From: Micromonospora tulbaghiae
GTDB lineage: Bacteria; Actinomycetota; Actinomycetes; Mycobacteriales; Micromonosporaceae
Direction of reading: 5' to 3'
Assembly: GCF_900091605.1 (NCBI RefSeq)
Contig: NZ_FMCQ01000006.1
Coordinates: 1 to 47,929, forward strand
Length of the DNA: 47,929 nucleotides
The notes beneath the pieces are model-generated. The model saw nothing but the letters and a program-made list of their open reading frames with translations, made no database searches and had not been told where the DNA came from. Shown piece by piece: positions 38,078 to 47,883 of the stretch. A program made the translations under genes and the position numbers. The number at the start of each line of letters is the position of its first letter. Position 1 is the first letter of the stretch.

Positions 38078-41000
38078 TCAGCAGCGGGTGGGGGAGAGGG
38101 TGAAGTCCTCAACGGTGGGCGTGCTGCTGTTGATCTTCGTCTGGCGCGTCTGGGGCTTCCAGCCGTCCTTGGCGACGATCAGCGTCAGCGGGTTGTTGCG
38201 CCGGTCCATCCAGTAGGCGTACCGGCCCTGGGCGTCGGTGGTGAAGGTGTACGAGCTCGCCCAGGAGTCGACCTGCACGGTCACGCCCGCCAGTGGCGCG
38301 GTGGCGCCCTGGCAGCTCTTGCCGGAGACCGTGCCGGACAGCTTGCCCCAGGTGGTCGGCGGCTGCGCGATCATGGTCACCGCCACCGGCTCCACCGTGT
38401 ACGGCGTGTTCTCCTTGATCACCACGGACGCGGAGTACGTGCCGGGCTGGTCGACGTTCGCGGTCATGCCGACCGTGACGGTGACCTTCTCACCCGGCGC
38501 CAGCGTGACCTTCGACTTGTCGACGGTCAGCCAGCTCACGTCCGCCGCGCCCTCGGCGCACTCGCCGAAGCCGGGCAGGACCTCGCTGTCCTTGGTGGCC
38601 GTGAAGCCGCCCGACGAACCGCCGACCTTGTAGAACCCGCAGGCCGCGCCGCCCCGGTAGCGGGGGGCGTTGGCGTTGGGCAGGTTGGCCCACGAGTTGG
38701 TCGCCGGGTCGAAGGCGAAGCCGGCGTTGGTGATGGCGCCCCCCTGCGACCCGCCGACGACCAGGAGCTTGCCGTTCGCCACCGCGTACGAGGCGGCCCA
38801 GCTGTCGGCCGGCGCGTCCGGGATGGCGGTCCAGGCTCCTGCGCCCGGGTCGAAGGCGTAACCGACCTTCTGCGACGTGGTTCCGTCGTTGCCGCCGGTG
38901 CAGTAGACGGTCCCGTCGATCCCGCCGCAGGACAGGAACGCCACCGACTTCGGGTACGCCGGCAGCGTCTCCCAGGCGTCGGCGCCCGGGTCGTACCGGA
39001 CCACCGAGTTGGCCATCGGCGTGCAGCTCGCCGTGGTGCAGCCGCCGATCGCGTACAGCTTGCCGTCCGCGACCGCCTGGCCGGCCGCCGCGCGCGGCAC
39101 CGGGTTGTCGGCCTTGCGGGTCCAGGTGTTCGCCGCCGGGTCGTACGAGAAGGTGGCGGCGTCCGGACCGGCGGCACCCCAGCCGCCGGTGGCGATGATC
39201 TTGCCGTCGATCACGCCGACCGTCATGGCGTTACGCGCGCCGGGCAGGTCGGCGATCCCGGTCCACGTCTGGGCGATCGGGTCGTACTTGTAGTTCTTGG
39301 CGCTCGACGCGGTGCCGTCGCCACCGGCGATGGAGTAGACGGTGCCGTCGACGTTGACGACCCGGTTGTCCATCACGTTCGCCGGGTAGCCCGGGATGGT
39401 GGTCCAGGGGTCCGCCTGGGGTGCGGCGGCGGTGATCGCGTTCGACGACTTGCCGGACGAGCGCGCCGCGAACGACGTGGCGGCGGTCAGCCGCTGGACC
39501 GGCGCGCCGGTGGAGCCGAGCAGCGCCTGCTCGGACAACTGGGTGCCGTCGGCCCGTTGCAGCACGAAGCCGCCGTCGCGCTCACTGAACTCGGCGGTGA
39601 CCGGGGCCCCGCCGGTGTTGGTCACGGTGAAGGTCTTGCTGACCTTCCCGCTGGGCATCCGGACCGTGCCGGTGATCGAGGTCGGCTTCACCGACAGCCG
39701 GCCGGCGGCGAGCTGGAAGTTGGCCGCTGTGGCCCAGTCCTCCTCGACCGCCACCTGCTTGGTCTGGCTCACGTAGTTGCCGGCGCTGGCGGTGAACGGG
39801 TGCGTCCCGGTCAGCGACGAGAACATCCAGTAGAAGCCGTCGGGCAGCTCGGTGTCGTCCGGCGTGGCGACGGTGGTGGCCTTCTCCGCCGGGCGGTCCT
39901 TGCTGGTCACCGTGGCGCCGTTGACGTAGCCGTTGTCGTTCTTGTCACGGACGTGGCCGAGGACCAGGCCGCCCTTGACCGGCTTGCAGACGAGCTTGCT
40001 GCCGATGAGCACGTTGTCGACCTGCCACCACCATTCCCAGCTCGCCTCGTAGTAGTGGAAGCGCACCCGCACCTGCGACTGGTCGGCCGCCTGCGGGATC
40101 GGCACCTCGGTCACCCGCGGGCCGCGTACGTCGGCGGCCTGCCGGAGCACGTTGCTCCACGTGGTGCCGCCATCCAGGCTCAGGTCGACGTCCGCGCGGT
40201 CGCTGTTGAGCCAGTTGTAGTCCTGGTTGAACCGGATCACCGGCGTGGTCACGCCGGTCAGGTCGACCACCGGGCTGACCAGCGACGTGTCCTGCCGACC
40301 GCCGCTGCCGTAGTTGTCGCTGTCGATGATGGCGAAGTTGCCGCTGCCGCCGGTCAGGTTGCCGCGCTCACCGGCGTCGGTGAACTCCCAGACCTGACCG
40401 GTGCCGGCGTTGTCCACCACGGTCCAGCCGTCCGGTACGCCGGTGCCGTCGAACGTCTCGTACTCGCCGTCGGAGCTGACGGTGTAACCGGGGGCGGTGG
40501 TGCACGCCTCCGGGTTCGCCTGCACCGCGATGTTGGCGGTCACGTTGGCCGTGCCGACGGTGACCTCCTTGGTGGTGGTCAGGTAGCCGGCGTACTGCGG
40601 CTCGACCTTGAGCCGGTAGGTCGCCCCGGACGGCAGCGACAGGCTGTAGCGGCCGGTCGACGGCGTGGTGTAGTCGGAGATCGGCGTGCCCTCGACGCTC
40701 ACCTTCGCGTACAGCGGCCAGCCGTGCCCGGAACCGTCGGTGACCTGCCCGCTGACCGTGACGCTCGCCACCGCGGTGAGCGCGACGTCGAGCGTGCTGG
40801 TCGTGTTCGCGGTGATCGTCGCCGACAGCGTGCGAGTCGCGTACCCGAACGCCGAAACGACCACCTGGTAGTCGCCGGCCGGCAGGAGCGAGGAGTACGT
40901 CCCGTCCGCGCCGGTGGTCAGCGTGCGGTCCGTCGGGCCGGTCAGCGTGACGGTCGCCCCGGCGATACCCGCGCCGGTGGCGGCGTCGGTGACCTTGCCG

Positions 41001-42475
41001 GCCAGGGTGCCGTTGTCCCCGATCGGGGCGGCGGCGAGCAGCGCGAGCGCGTCCAGGCGGCCCTCACCGTAGACGTTGTTGTCGTCGGTGGTGCCGCCGC
41101 ACTGCGAGTCGCCCTTGTCGATCGCCGTGTCGTTGAGCAGCGCGCGGGTCGCCGTGACGTCGCCGACCAGTGTGGGCGCCGCCGACCAGAGCAGCGCGAT
41201 CGCGCCGGCCAGGTGCGGTGCCGCCATCGAGGTGCCGCTGATGCTGGCGTACGAGTTGGTCGGCACGCTGGAGCGCACGTTCACACCCGGCGCCGAGATG
41301 TTCGGCTTGATCTCGCCGTTCTGCCCGGTGCCCCGGGACGAGAAGCTGGCGATGTTGTTGTTGACGTCGTACGCGCCGGCCGAGTAGTTGCTCGCCAGGC
41401 TGCCCGGTGAGCCGCTGGTCTGGCAGGACGGGCCGTTGTTGCCGTTGGACCAGACACCGAAGATGCCGGACGCGGTCCAGGCGTCGGTGACGTCCTCCAT
41501 GAACGGCTCGTTGGACGGCGCCGTGGTGCCCCACGAGTTGTTGATGATGTTGGGCCGCTTGCTGGCGTCCGGGTTCTGCCCGTTGAGGTCGGTGGGCTCC
41601 AGCATCCACTGCCCGGAGGAGATGAGCGCGGCGTCGGACGGGCAGCACCCGTTCGCGGCGATCCACTTGACCTCGGGGGCGACACCGATCTGGTTGGCCC
41701 CGTCGGCGCCGGCCATGGTGCCCATGGTGTGCGTGCCGTGGCCGTCGGAGTCGCACGGCGCGGTGGCGCACTCGCCGGCCGCGTCGAACCAGTTGTAGTC
41801 GTGGTCGAAGGTGCCGTCACCGTTGTTGCCGCGGTAGGCGTTCACCAGCGCCGGGTGGTTGAACTGGACGCCGCTGTCGATGCTCGCCACGGTGATCCCG
41901 GCGCCCTTGACGCCGTACTGGGACCAGACGTCGTCGGCGTTGATGTTGGCGATGCCCCACTCCAGGGCGTTCGCCGACTTCTCGTCGGTGCCCGGAGTGG
42001 TCTCCGGCAGCTTGTACTCCACCGGCGCGTACAGGCCGTCCACCTCGGAGTGGGCGGCGAAGTTCTGCGCCATGGTCAGCGAGCCGTCGGTGACCTTGAT
42101 GGCGTTCGTCGCCCAGAAGGTCCGGTACTTCGTGCCCGAGCGGTCCAGCTCGGCGCGGATCTTCGACTGGCTGTCGGCGGCGGTCTTCTTCAGCGCCGCC
42201 GCGACGGCGGCGCCGCGCTCGTTCCAGTCCTTGATCGCGGTGGCCTTGCTCAGGTCCGCCTTGGCGGCGAAGTGGATCCAGAAGTCGCCCTCGCTCTTGC
42301 CCTGGAGCTGACGGGTCAGCTCGGGACGGATCTTGTCGCCGGTCGACGCGCCCGCGCCCGTCTCGGCCTGTGCCGCCGTGCCGGTAGCGGCCAGCGCGGT
42401 GGCAGCGAGCACCAGGGCGGCGCCCGCGCTCACCAGCCGCCGGGCCGGGCCCCATCTGTGTGGACGTCTCAGCAT
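38078..42475 (-). CDS. Secreted S8 (subtilisin) protease with Kelch and carboxypeptidase-regulatory-like domains
   Basis: A 1,465-residue exoenzyme. A signal peptide (residues 1-37, with RRLVSAGAALVLAATALAA and cleavage after AQA) is followed by an inhibitor-I9-like propeptide region, then the subtilisin domain with Asp200 (ASIDSGV), His246 (DGHGTHT), Asn346 oxyanion residue (SNGNNG) and Ser416 (SGTSMAAP). Next are two carboxypeptidase-regulatory-like domains (about 488-655), a MAM/immune-inhibitor-A-like domain (about 660-830), another regulatory-like repeat, six Kelch-like units (about 1020-1290; for example YDPAANTWTRKADNP, YAIGGC) and a final regulatory-like domain (about 1378-1465). It should cleave proteins outside the cell, with beta-propeller parts for binding. 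GGAGG lies eight bases before the ATG. Two paralogous winged-helix genes flank it. Confidence 0.92.
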   Translation of the reverse strand: MLRRPHRWGPARRLVSAGAALVLAATALAATGTAAQAETGAGASTGDKIRPELTRQLQGKSEGDFWIHFAAKADLSKATAIKDWNERGAAVAAALKKTAADSQSKIRAELDRSGTKYRTFWATNAIKVTDGSLTMAQNFAAHSEVDGLYAPVEYKLPETTPGTDEKSANALEWGIANINADDVWSQYGVKGAGITVASIDSGVQFNHPALVNAYRGNNGDGTFDHDYNWFDAAGECATAPCDSDGHGTHTMGTMAGADGANQIGVAPEVKWIAANGCCPSDAALISSGQWMLEPTDLNGQNPDASKRPNIINNSWGTTAPSNEPFMEDVTDAWTASGIFGVWSNGNNGPSCQTSGSPGSLASNYSAGAYDVNNNIASFSSRGTGQNGEIKPNISAPGVNVRSSVPTNSYASISGTSMAAPHLAGAIALLWSAAPTLVGDVTATRALLNDTAIDKGDSQCGGTTDDNNVYGEGRLDALALLAAAPIGDNGTLAGKVTDAATGAGIAGATVTLTGPTDRTLTTGADGTYSSLLPAGDYQVVVSAFGYATRTLSATITANTTSTLDVALTAVASVTVSGQVTDGSGHGWPLYAKVSVEGTPISDYTTPSTGRYSLSLPSGATYRLKVEPQYAGYLTTTKEVTVGTANVTANIAVQANPEACTTAPGYTVSSDGEYETFDGTGVPDGWTVVDNAGTGQVWEFTDAGERGNLTGGSGNFAIIDSDNYGSGGRQDTSLVSPVVDLTGVTTPVIRFNQDYNWLNSDRADVDLSLDGGTTWSNVLRQAADVRGPRVTEVPIPQAADQSQVRVRFHYYEASWEWWWQVDNVLIGSKLVCKPVKGGLVLGHVRDKNDNGYVNGATVTSKDRPAEKATTVATPDDTELPDGFYWMFSSLTGTHPFTASAGNYVSQTKQVAVEEDWATAANFQLAAGRLSVKPTSITGTVRMPSGKVSKTFTVTNTGGAPVTAEFSERDGGFVLQRADGTQLSEQALLGSTGAPVQRLTAATSFAARSSGKSSNAITAAAPQADPWTTIPGYPANVMDNRVVNVDGTVYSIAGGDGTASSAKNYKYDPIAQTWTGIADLPGARNAMTVGVIDGKIIATGGWGAAGPDAATFSYDPAANTWTRKADNPVPRAAAGQAVADGKLYAIGGCTTASCTPMANSVVRYDPGADAWETLPAYPKSVAFLSCGGIDGTVYCTGGNDGTTSQKVGYAFDPGAGAWTAIPDAPADSWAASYAVANGKLLVVGGSQGGAITNAGFAFDPATNSWANLPNANAPRYRGGAACGFYKVGGSSGGFTATKDSEVLPGFGECAEGAADVSWLTVDKSKVTLAPGEKVTVTVGMTANVDQPGTYSASVVIKENTPYTVEPVAVTMIAQPPTTWGKLSGTVSGKSCQGATAPLAGVTVQVDSWASSYTFTTDAQGRYAYWMDRRNNPLTLIVAKDGWKPQTRQTKINSSTPTVEDFTLSPTRC

Positions 42476-42734
42476 CGGTGCTGCCTCCTGTTCCGATGAC
42501 CCGCGGATGATCGAGCCATGGCAGAAGGGCCAGGAGACATGCTCTCCCGACTGCTACACCGGTGTGAAAAGAACCCCCCAGGCCCCCTAGGCGCCGTGCG
42601 GGTCTGCGCCGGACGCCTGAGTGGACACTATGATCGACAGTAAGGAACGATCAATAACCGTACGTGAGCAACATGTCACCAACAGGCCCCCGGATCGGGC
42701 GGCCTGTTGACAGTTTTTGTCACGGTGGGGCGCG
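42476..42734. promoter_or_regulatory. Divergent regulatory region with palindromes
   Basis: This gap between the subtilisin and winged-helix genes has a perfect ACACCGGTGT palindrome (42556-42565) and an inverted repeat TGATCG, 11 bases, CGATCA (42631-42653) overlapping a -10-like TATGAT (42629-42634). It has no gene. The inverted repeat could bind the winged-helix protein encoded next door. Confidence 0.4.
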
Positions 42735-43286
42735 GTGACGACTGACGGCACGAACGCGGCGAACTCCGGCACCGACCCGCCGGAGCGCCCCTTCTCGCTC
42801 GTCATCGGGGTGACGTCGTCCCCGGCCGAGCGGCTGCGGCTGACCGAGCTGCTGGACGGCGTCGCACCCCTTCTGATGGTCGCCGATCTGGACGAGCTGC
42901 GCGAGTTGATCACGGAGGCGCCGGCCCCGGCCGACGCGCCGGCCCCGCCCGTACCCCGGGACAGGCCCGCGCCGGACGGCGCGCTGGTGATCGACGCGGC
43001 CCGGTCGACCGCCCGGTGGGGCAACCGCGAGACCGCCCTGACCCGGCTGGAGCGTGACCTGCTGACCTGCCTGACCGCCGAGCCGGTACGGGTGTGGAGC
43101 TACGCCGAACTGCACCACGCGGTCTGGCACGACGCGCCGACGCACGGCCGGGCCGACGTGCAGTCCCTGGTCAAGCGGTTGCGCCGCAAGCTCGACGAGC
43201 TGGGCACCGGCGTCACCATCGCGGCGGTACGCGGGGTCGGCCTGCGGCTCACCGACCACCGCCACCCCCGGGTGCGGGGCGACTGA
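42735..43286 (+). CDS. Winged-helix (OmpR-like) regulator, paralogue of 37402-37893
   Basis: A 183-residue protein of the same design as the gene at 37402: FSLVIGVTSSPAERLRLTELLDGVAPLLMVADLDELRELI as a receiver-like head lacking the phospho-Asp pocket, a Pro/Ala linker and a winged helix (DAARSTARWGNRETALTRLERDLLTCLTAEPVRVWSYAELHHAVWHDAPTHGRADVQSLVKRLRRKLDELGTGVTIAAVRGVGLRLTD). GTG 42735 has GGTGGGG four bases ahead; TTG 42717 in the same frame is less likely. It probably controls the flanking subtilisin gene or itself; the signal is unknown. Confidence 0.85.
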   Translation: MTTDGTNAANSGTDPPERPFSLVIGVTSSPAERLRLTELLDGVAPLLMVADLDELRELITEAPAPADAPAPPVPRDRPAPDGALVIDAARSTARWGNRETALTRLERDLLTCLTAEPVRVWSYAELHHAVWHDAPTHGRADVQSLVKRLRRKLDELGTGVTIAAVRGVGLRLTDHRHPRVRGD

Positions 43287-43543
43287 CCCGCCCCTGGGTC
43301 CGCTGTGGAACACCGCACGTCGCGGCCCGGGGCGGCGCGTACGGCCGGACGGTGACAGCCGGTGACCCGATCGGCGGAGCCGCGCTGCCGGTGTGGCCGG
43401 AATTGATGGCAACCGGTCGATTACCGGTGCGGCACGTATCGCGAGATGTCTTTGCCTCCTACGGTGGCGTCCGGCACGCGGACGGAGGGGACTCGGGAAT
43501 TCACCCGAGGGGGCCGTCCCGGCGGACAGGGAGAGTTGTCTCG
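43287..43543 (+). promoter_or_regulatory. Leader region with stem-loop before secreted propeller protein
   Basis: This 257-base gap contains a -10-like TACGGT (43460-43465) and a nested hairpin, with CTCGGG/CCCGAG inside (43492-43497 with 43504-43509) and GGACGG/CCGTCC outside (43480-43485 with 43514-43519), about 25 bases before the ATG. It has no gene. The leader hairpin may affect translation or RNA stability. Confidence 0.35.
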
Positions 43544-46500
43544 ATGCGAGTTTGGCTTCGCGCGGTGGCGGTGCTCGCCGCCGGCGCGGTCGTGGTGGCG
43601 GGAGTGCCGGCGCTCGCCGCCACCGTCACCGTGCGGGACGCCGGCGTGGCCGGCCAGACCGGCGCACAGGCGACGGGAAGCAGCGCCGCGCTGGGCGCCG
43701 CGCGCACCACCGCGACCCGTGCGCTGGTCACCCCCGGGGACACCCGGCTGATGCCGACCACGCCCCGCACCGACACGCCGCGGATCAACAACGGCGAGAT
43801 CACCGACATCGAGGTGATCGGCAACCGCGTCTTCATCGCCGGCACGTTCACCTCGATCGCGAACGTCGGCGGGTCCACGATCGCGCAGCGGTCCCTCGCC
43901 TCGTACAACCTGGACACCGGCAAGGTCGACACCGCGTTCAAGCCGACGATCGACGGCGCGGTCGCCGCGGTGGAGGCGTCGCCGGACGGCTCGTCGCTCT
44001 ACATCGCCGGCTCGTTCAACACGATCAACGGCGTCACCAAGCGCAAGATCGCCCGGCTGAACCCGGCCACCGGCGCACCGGTCGCCGCGTTCACCGCCAC
44101 CGCGAACGCGCGGGCCACCGCGCTCGCCGTGAGCACGAACGCGGTCTACGTCGGCGGCCAGTTCGCCACCGTGAACGGCGTCAGCCGCAGCGGCCTGGTC
44201 GCGCTCAACCCCACCACCGGTGCCGTCGACACCGGCTTCAACCTGCCGCTCACCGGCGGCATCGGCGTCGGCGGCATGCTCACCGTGCAGCAGCTCAAGC
44301 TCACCCACGACCGCAGCAAGCTGCTGGTCGTGCACACCGGCCGCCAGATCGCCGGCCAGGACCGCTACGGCGTCGCCCTCATCGGTACGGCGAGCAAGGC
44401 GCTGCTGCCCTGGCGTACCCGGCTGTGGGAGGACAACCTCTCCTTCGTCGGCGGCATCCAGCGGGTCTTCGCCGGAGACATCGCGCCCGACGACTCGTAC
44501 TTCGTGGTCACCAGCGGCTCGGGCGGCGACCGCCCGCCGATCAACGACACCGCCATCGCGTACCCGCTGACCGGTAACGACCACGTCGAGCCGCTCTGGA
44601 TCTCCCGGCACTTCGACAGCATCTACTCGGTGGCGATCACCGACACCGCCGTCTACGTCGGCGGCCACTTCAGCTGGCAGGAGTCGCCCACGTCGAACGT
44701 GCCGTGGCCCGGCCTGGACAACGTCGGCTACGGCACCGGCCAGGGACTCAGCGGCTACGGCCTCGGCGACCAGGTGGTCCGCCGTGACCACCTCGGTGCG
44801 CTGGACCCGCTCACCGGCACCGCGCTGGAGTGGAACCCCGGCTCCAACTCGTACGAGGGCGAGAAGGCGATGCTCGCCACCTCGCGCGGCCTGCTCGTCG
44901 GCGGTGACGGCAACGTCAAGGGCGGCAAGACCACCGGCCGGGTGGCCTTCTTCGACCTCTCCAAGGAGCCCGCGCCCGCGCCGCTCGACACCACTGTCAC
45001 CACGCCGATCGAGGGTGCGGTGAAGTCGGCCGGCGAGTCGTTCACGATCAGCGGCCAGGCGCTCGCCCCGGCCGGCGTGGCCCGCGTCCAGCTGGAGATC
45101 CAGGACCGCAACAGCGGCAAGTACCTCCAGGCCGACCTGACCACCTGGGGCGCGTTCAAGGCGATCAACACGACTGTGGCCGCGCCGAACGCCACCTCCA
45201 CCACGTGGAGCCTGCCGGTGACGCTGCCGGCCGGGATCTACCAGTTGCAGGCCAAGACGTTCGACCGCAACGGGGCCGGCGACACCACCAAGGCGGTCAA
45301 GAAGATCGAGGCGTTCCGCTTCGACGACCTGCCGCCGACGACCCGGATCAGCTCGCCGTCGGCCGGCCTGCTCGCCACGCAGACGTTCGTGGCCTCCGGC
45401 ACCGCCACCGACGACAAGGGCGTCAACTCGCTCATCTACTCGTTCCGCACGGCGGACAACCGGTACCTCCAGGACGACGGCACCGTCGCCGCGGTCTACA
45501 ACACCTTCCGCGGTGAGCCGGACGTGATCGGCGCGACGTCCACCACCTGGCAGTACGAGGTCACGCTGCCCGTCGAAGGGCAGTGGAAGATGACCGCCAC
45601 CGCCGTCGACACGACCGGGCAGAGCGACCTGCGCGGCGACACCCGCGACTGGACCGTCTCCGCCAACGGCGTACCGCCGACAGTGGCGATCACCTCCCCG
45701 GTGGCGATGACCCCGCCGGGCAACCCGGCGCCGTTCACCGTCGCGCCCGGCGGCACGATCACGTTCGCCGGTACGGCCAACGACGACGACGCCCTCAAGT
45801 CGGTCGAGATCTACCTGCGCAACAACACCACCCGCGAGGCACTGGCCAGCGACGGCACGTGGGGCGCCGACTCGGTCGCCGGCTACCACCGGATCTCCCC
45901 GGCCAACCTCGACGCCGCGACGTTCGACTGGTCGTTCACCACCGTGCCGCTCACCCCCGGCGTCTACGACTTCCGGGTACGGGCGACCGACAAGCTCGGC
46001 CTGACCACGTCCAGCAACAACATGGGCCGGCTCACCGTCACCGCCCAGGTACCCGGTGACGCCTTCCCGAACGGGCTGCTCAGCTTCACCGGCACCAACC
46101 AGGACATCGACCGGCTGCACCTGGACCTGACCGGCACCGCCACCGACGACAAGGGGGTCCAGGCGGTCCGGATCGCGCTGCGCGACCTCGACACCGGCCG
46201 GTACGTGCAGCCCAACGGCACCATGGCCGCCGCGTTCGCCACAGTCGACGCGACGCTCGCCGCGCCCGGCGCGACCAGCACCGCGTTCACGCTCTCGATC
46301 GACCTTCCCACCCGGGGCACGTACAGCGTCGAGGCGTGGGCCGTGGACACCGCGGGCCAGCAGGACAACTCGACGAACGGCGCGACCGCCCGCTACCTCG
46401 TCTACCCGGGTGACACCGACCCGACGCTGGAGCCGAGCATCACCCCGGTCGAGGGGCAGGCGTACACCGGGGGCCGGATCGTGATCACCGGCCGGGCGGT

Positions 46501-46774
46501 GGACGACGGCGGGATGCAGAAGGTCGAGGTGCAGATCGGCAACAGCGCCGGGCAGGGCATGAACTCCGCCGGCACGTTCGGCCGCGCGGGCGCGCCGAGC
46601 AGTTGGCCGTGGATCGCCACGTTCCTCACCAGCCCGGGCTCGCCGGGGTCGAACTTCGCGTACACGTCGCCGGTGATCCCGGCCGGCACGTACACGGTGA
46701 CGGTCCGCGGCATGGACAACCGGGGGCAGTACCAGCAGCCGCCCCGTACCGTCACGGTGACCGTCACCGACTGA
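43544..46774 (+). CDS. Secreted delta-60-type beta-propeller and Ig-like repeat protein
   Basis: A 1,076-residue secreted protein. The signal peptide is at 1-26 (VWLRAVAVLAAGAVVVAGVPALAA). Residues 60-480 are a beta-propeller of delta-60-like repeats (RVFIAGTFTSIANV, LYIAGSFNTINGVTKRKIARLNPATG, VYVGGQFATVNGVSRSGLVALNPTTGAVD). The rest (490-1076) has five Ig-like repeats with a shared VRIALRDLDTGRYVQPNGT-type core (SGTATDDKGVNSLIYSFR, AGTANDDDALKSVEIYLRNN, TGTATDDKGVQAVRIALRD, TGRAVDDGGMQKVEVQIGN). It has no catalytic signature; a cell-surface or extracellular binding role is likely. The ATG has GGGAGAG ahead. Confidence 0.88.
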   Translation: MRVWLRAVAVLAAGAVVVAGVPALAATVTVRDAGVAGQTGAQATGSSAALGAARTTATRALVTPGDTRLMPTTPRTDTPRINNGEITDIEVIGNRVFIAGTFTSIANVGGSTIAQRSLASYNLDTGKVDTAFKPTIDGAVAAVEASPDGSSLYIAGSFNTINGVTKRKIARLNPATGAPVAAFTATANARATALAVSTNAVYVGGQFATVNGVSRSGLVALNPTTGAVDTGFNLPLTGGIGVGGMLTVQQLKLTHDRSKLLVVHTGRQIAGQDRYGVALIGTASKALLPWRTRLWEDNLSFVGGIQRVFAGDIAPDDSYFVVTSGSGGDRPPINDTAIAYPLTGNDHVEPLWISRHFDSIYSVAITDTAVYVGGHFSWQESPTSNVPWPGLDNVGYGTGQGLSGYGLGDQVVRRDHLGALDPLTGTALEWNPGSNSYEGEKAMLATSRGLLVGGDGNVKGGKTTGRVAFFDLSKEPAPAPLDTTVTTPIEGAVKSAGESFTISGQALAPAGVARVQLEIQDRNSGKYLQADLTTWGAFKAINTTVAAPNATSTTWSLPVTLPAGIYQLQAKTFDRNGAGDTTKAVKKIEAFRFDDLPPTTRISSPSAGLLATQTFVASGTATDDKGVNSLIYSFRTADNRYLQDDGTVAAVYNTFRGEPDVIGATSTTWQYEVTLPVEGQWKMTATAVDTTGQSDLRGDTRDWTVSANGVPPTVAITSPVAMTPPGNPAPFTVAPGGTITFAGTANDDDALKSVEIYLRNNTTREALASDGTWGADSVAGYHRISPANLDAATFDWSFTTVPLTPGVYDFRVRATDKLGLTTSSNNMGRLTVTAQVPGDAFPNGLLSFTGTNQDIDRLHLDLTGTATDDKGVQAVRIALRDLDTGRYVQPNGTMAAAFATVDATLAAPGATSTAFTLSIDLPTRGTYSVEAWAVDTAGQQDNSTNGATARYLVYPGDTDPTLEPSITPVEGQAYTGGRIVITGRAVDDGGMQKVEVQIGNSAGQGMNSAGTFGRAGAPSSWPWIATFLTSPGSPGSNFAYTSPVIPAGTYTVTVRGMDNRGQYQQPPRTVTVTVTD

Positions 46775-46799
46775 TCGGGCAGGCTCGCGGGCCGGTCCG

Positions 46800-46816
46800 C
46801 GCCGGGTCTCCCGGCG
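46800..46816. terminator. Hairpin between convergent genes
   Basis: A 7-bp stem CGCCGGG/CCCGGCG with a 3-base loop lies between the propeller gene and the converging dehydrogenase gene. Confidence 0.45.
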
Positions 46817-46836
46817 GCGGGCCGGCCCGTGCCCGT

Positions 46837-47883
46837 TCAGGGACGGATCAGGCACATCCCGGCGGTGGCCGGCCGGTCCATGGTGGCCAGCGCGTCCGGC
46901 GCGGCGGCCAGGTCGACGGTGCGGGTGACCAGCTCGGCCGGGCGCAGCACCCCGGCGGTGACCAGCCGCAGCATCTCCGGGTACGCGTGAGCCGGCATGC
47001 CGTGGCTGCCCCGCAGCTCCAGCTCGTACGCGATCACCAGGTCCATCGGCAGCGCCGGGCGGCCCTGCGCGGCCGGCAGCAGCCCGACCTGCACGTGCCG
47101 GCCGCGCCGGCGCAGGCCCTCGATCGACGCCACACAGGTGGCGTGACTGCCGAGCGCATCCAGCGACAGGTGGGCACCCCCGCCGGTGGCCTCCCGGATC
47201 GCGGCGGCCACCTCGCCGGGACCGCCCAGAGCGCTCGCGTCCACGCCGACCGCGGCGCCGCAGCGGCGGGCCAGCTCCAGCGCGCCGGGCGAGACGTCCA
47301 CCGCCACCACCCGCGCCCCGCTCGCCGCCGCGATCATCACGGCGGACAGACCGACCCCGCCGCAGCCGTGCACTGCGACCCACTCGCCGGCAGCCACCCG
47401 GCCCTGCGCGATCACGGCCCGGAACGCGGTGGCGAACCGGCAGCCGAGCGCCGCGGCTGCTGCCTCGTCCAGCTCGTCCGGGAGGCGCACCAGATTGACG
47501 TCGGCGTGCCGCACCGCGACCAGTTCGGCGAACGAACCCCACCCGGTGAAGCCCGGCTGGGTCTGCCGCTCGCAGACCTGCTGGTCGCCCGCGAGACACG
47601 ACGGGCACCGCCCGCAGGCGCAGACGAACGGCGCGGTCACCCGGTCGCCGGGCCGCCAGCCGCGTACGTCCGCGCCCACTGCCACGACCACACCGGCGAA
47701 CTCGTGCCCCGGCACGTGCGGCAGGCGGATGTCCGGGTCGTGGCCCTGCCAGCCGTGCCAGTCACTGCGGCACAGGCCGGTGGCGCCGACCCGGACGACC
47801 ACCCCGTCCGGCGCCGGCGCCGGGTCGTCCACCTCCCGGACCTCCGGCCGCACCCCGAACCGCTCGAACACCACCGCACGCAT
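46837..47883 (-). CDS. Zinc-dependent alcohol dehydrogenase
   Basis: A 348-residue medium-chain dehydrogenase: GLCRSDWHGWQG with catalytic Cys and His, GHEFAGVV, four-Cys structural zinc loop CACGRCPSCLAGDQQVC, and the NAD(P) Rossmann motif VHGCGGVGLSAV. The overall pattern is the zinc-alcohol-dehydrogenase-like (Zn-ADH/threonine-dehydrogenase-like) class with unknown substrate. Motifs such as GSHGMPAHAYPEML are typical of actinobacterial members. The frame continues five codons upstream to GTG 47898, but ATG 47883 (MRAVVF) is chosen. The remaining 46 bases to the window end are C-rich and carry no feature I can support. Confidence 0.9.
   Translation of the reverse strand: MRAVVFERFGVRPEVREVDDPAPAPDGVVVRVGATGLCRSDWHGWQGHDPDIRLPHVPGHEFAGVVVAVGADVRGWRPGDRVTAPFVCACGRCPSCLAGDQQVCERQTQPGFTGWGSFAELVAVRHADVNLVRLPDELDEAAAAALGCRFATAFRAVIAQGRVAAGEWVAVHGCGGVGLSAVMIAAASGARVVAVDVSPGALELARRCGAAVGVDASALGGPGEVAAAIREATGGGAHLSLDALGSHATCVASIEGLRRRGRHVQVGLLPAAQGRPALPMDLVIAYELELRGSHGMPAHAYPEMLRLVTAGVLRPAELVTRTVDLAAAPDALATMDRPATAGMCLIRP

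Noticed and set aside
37970..41410. 1,146-residue plus-strand open frame opposite the subtilisin gene
   Set aside because: Low-complexity Arg/Gly/Val sequence without motif; the minus strand encodes an S8 protease with all catalytic residues.
43421..47608. 1,395-residue minus-strand open frame opposite the propeller protein and extending across the alcohol dehydrogenase gene
   Set aside because: No recognisable domain; it crosses two well-supported genes and a hairpin terminator.
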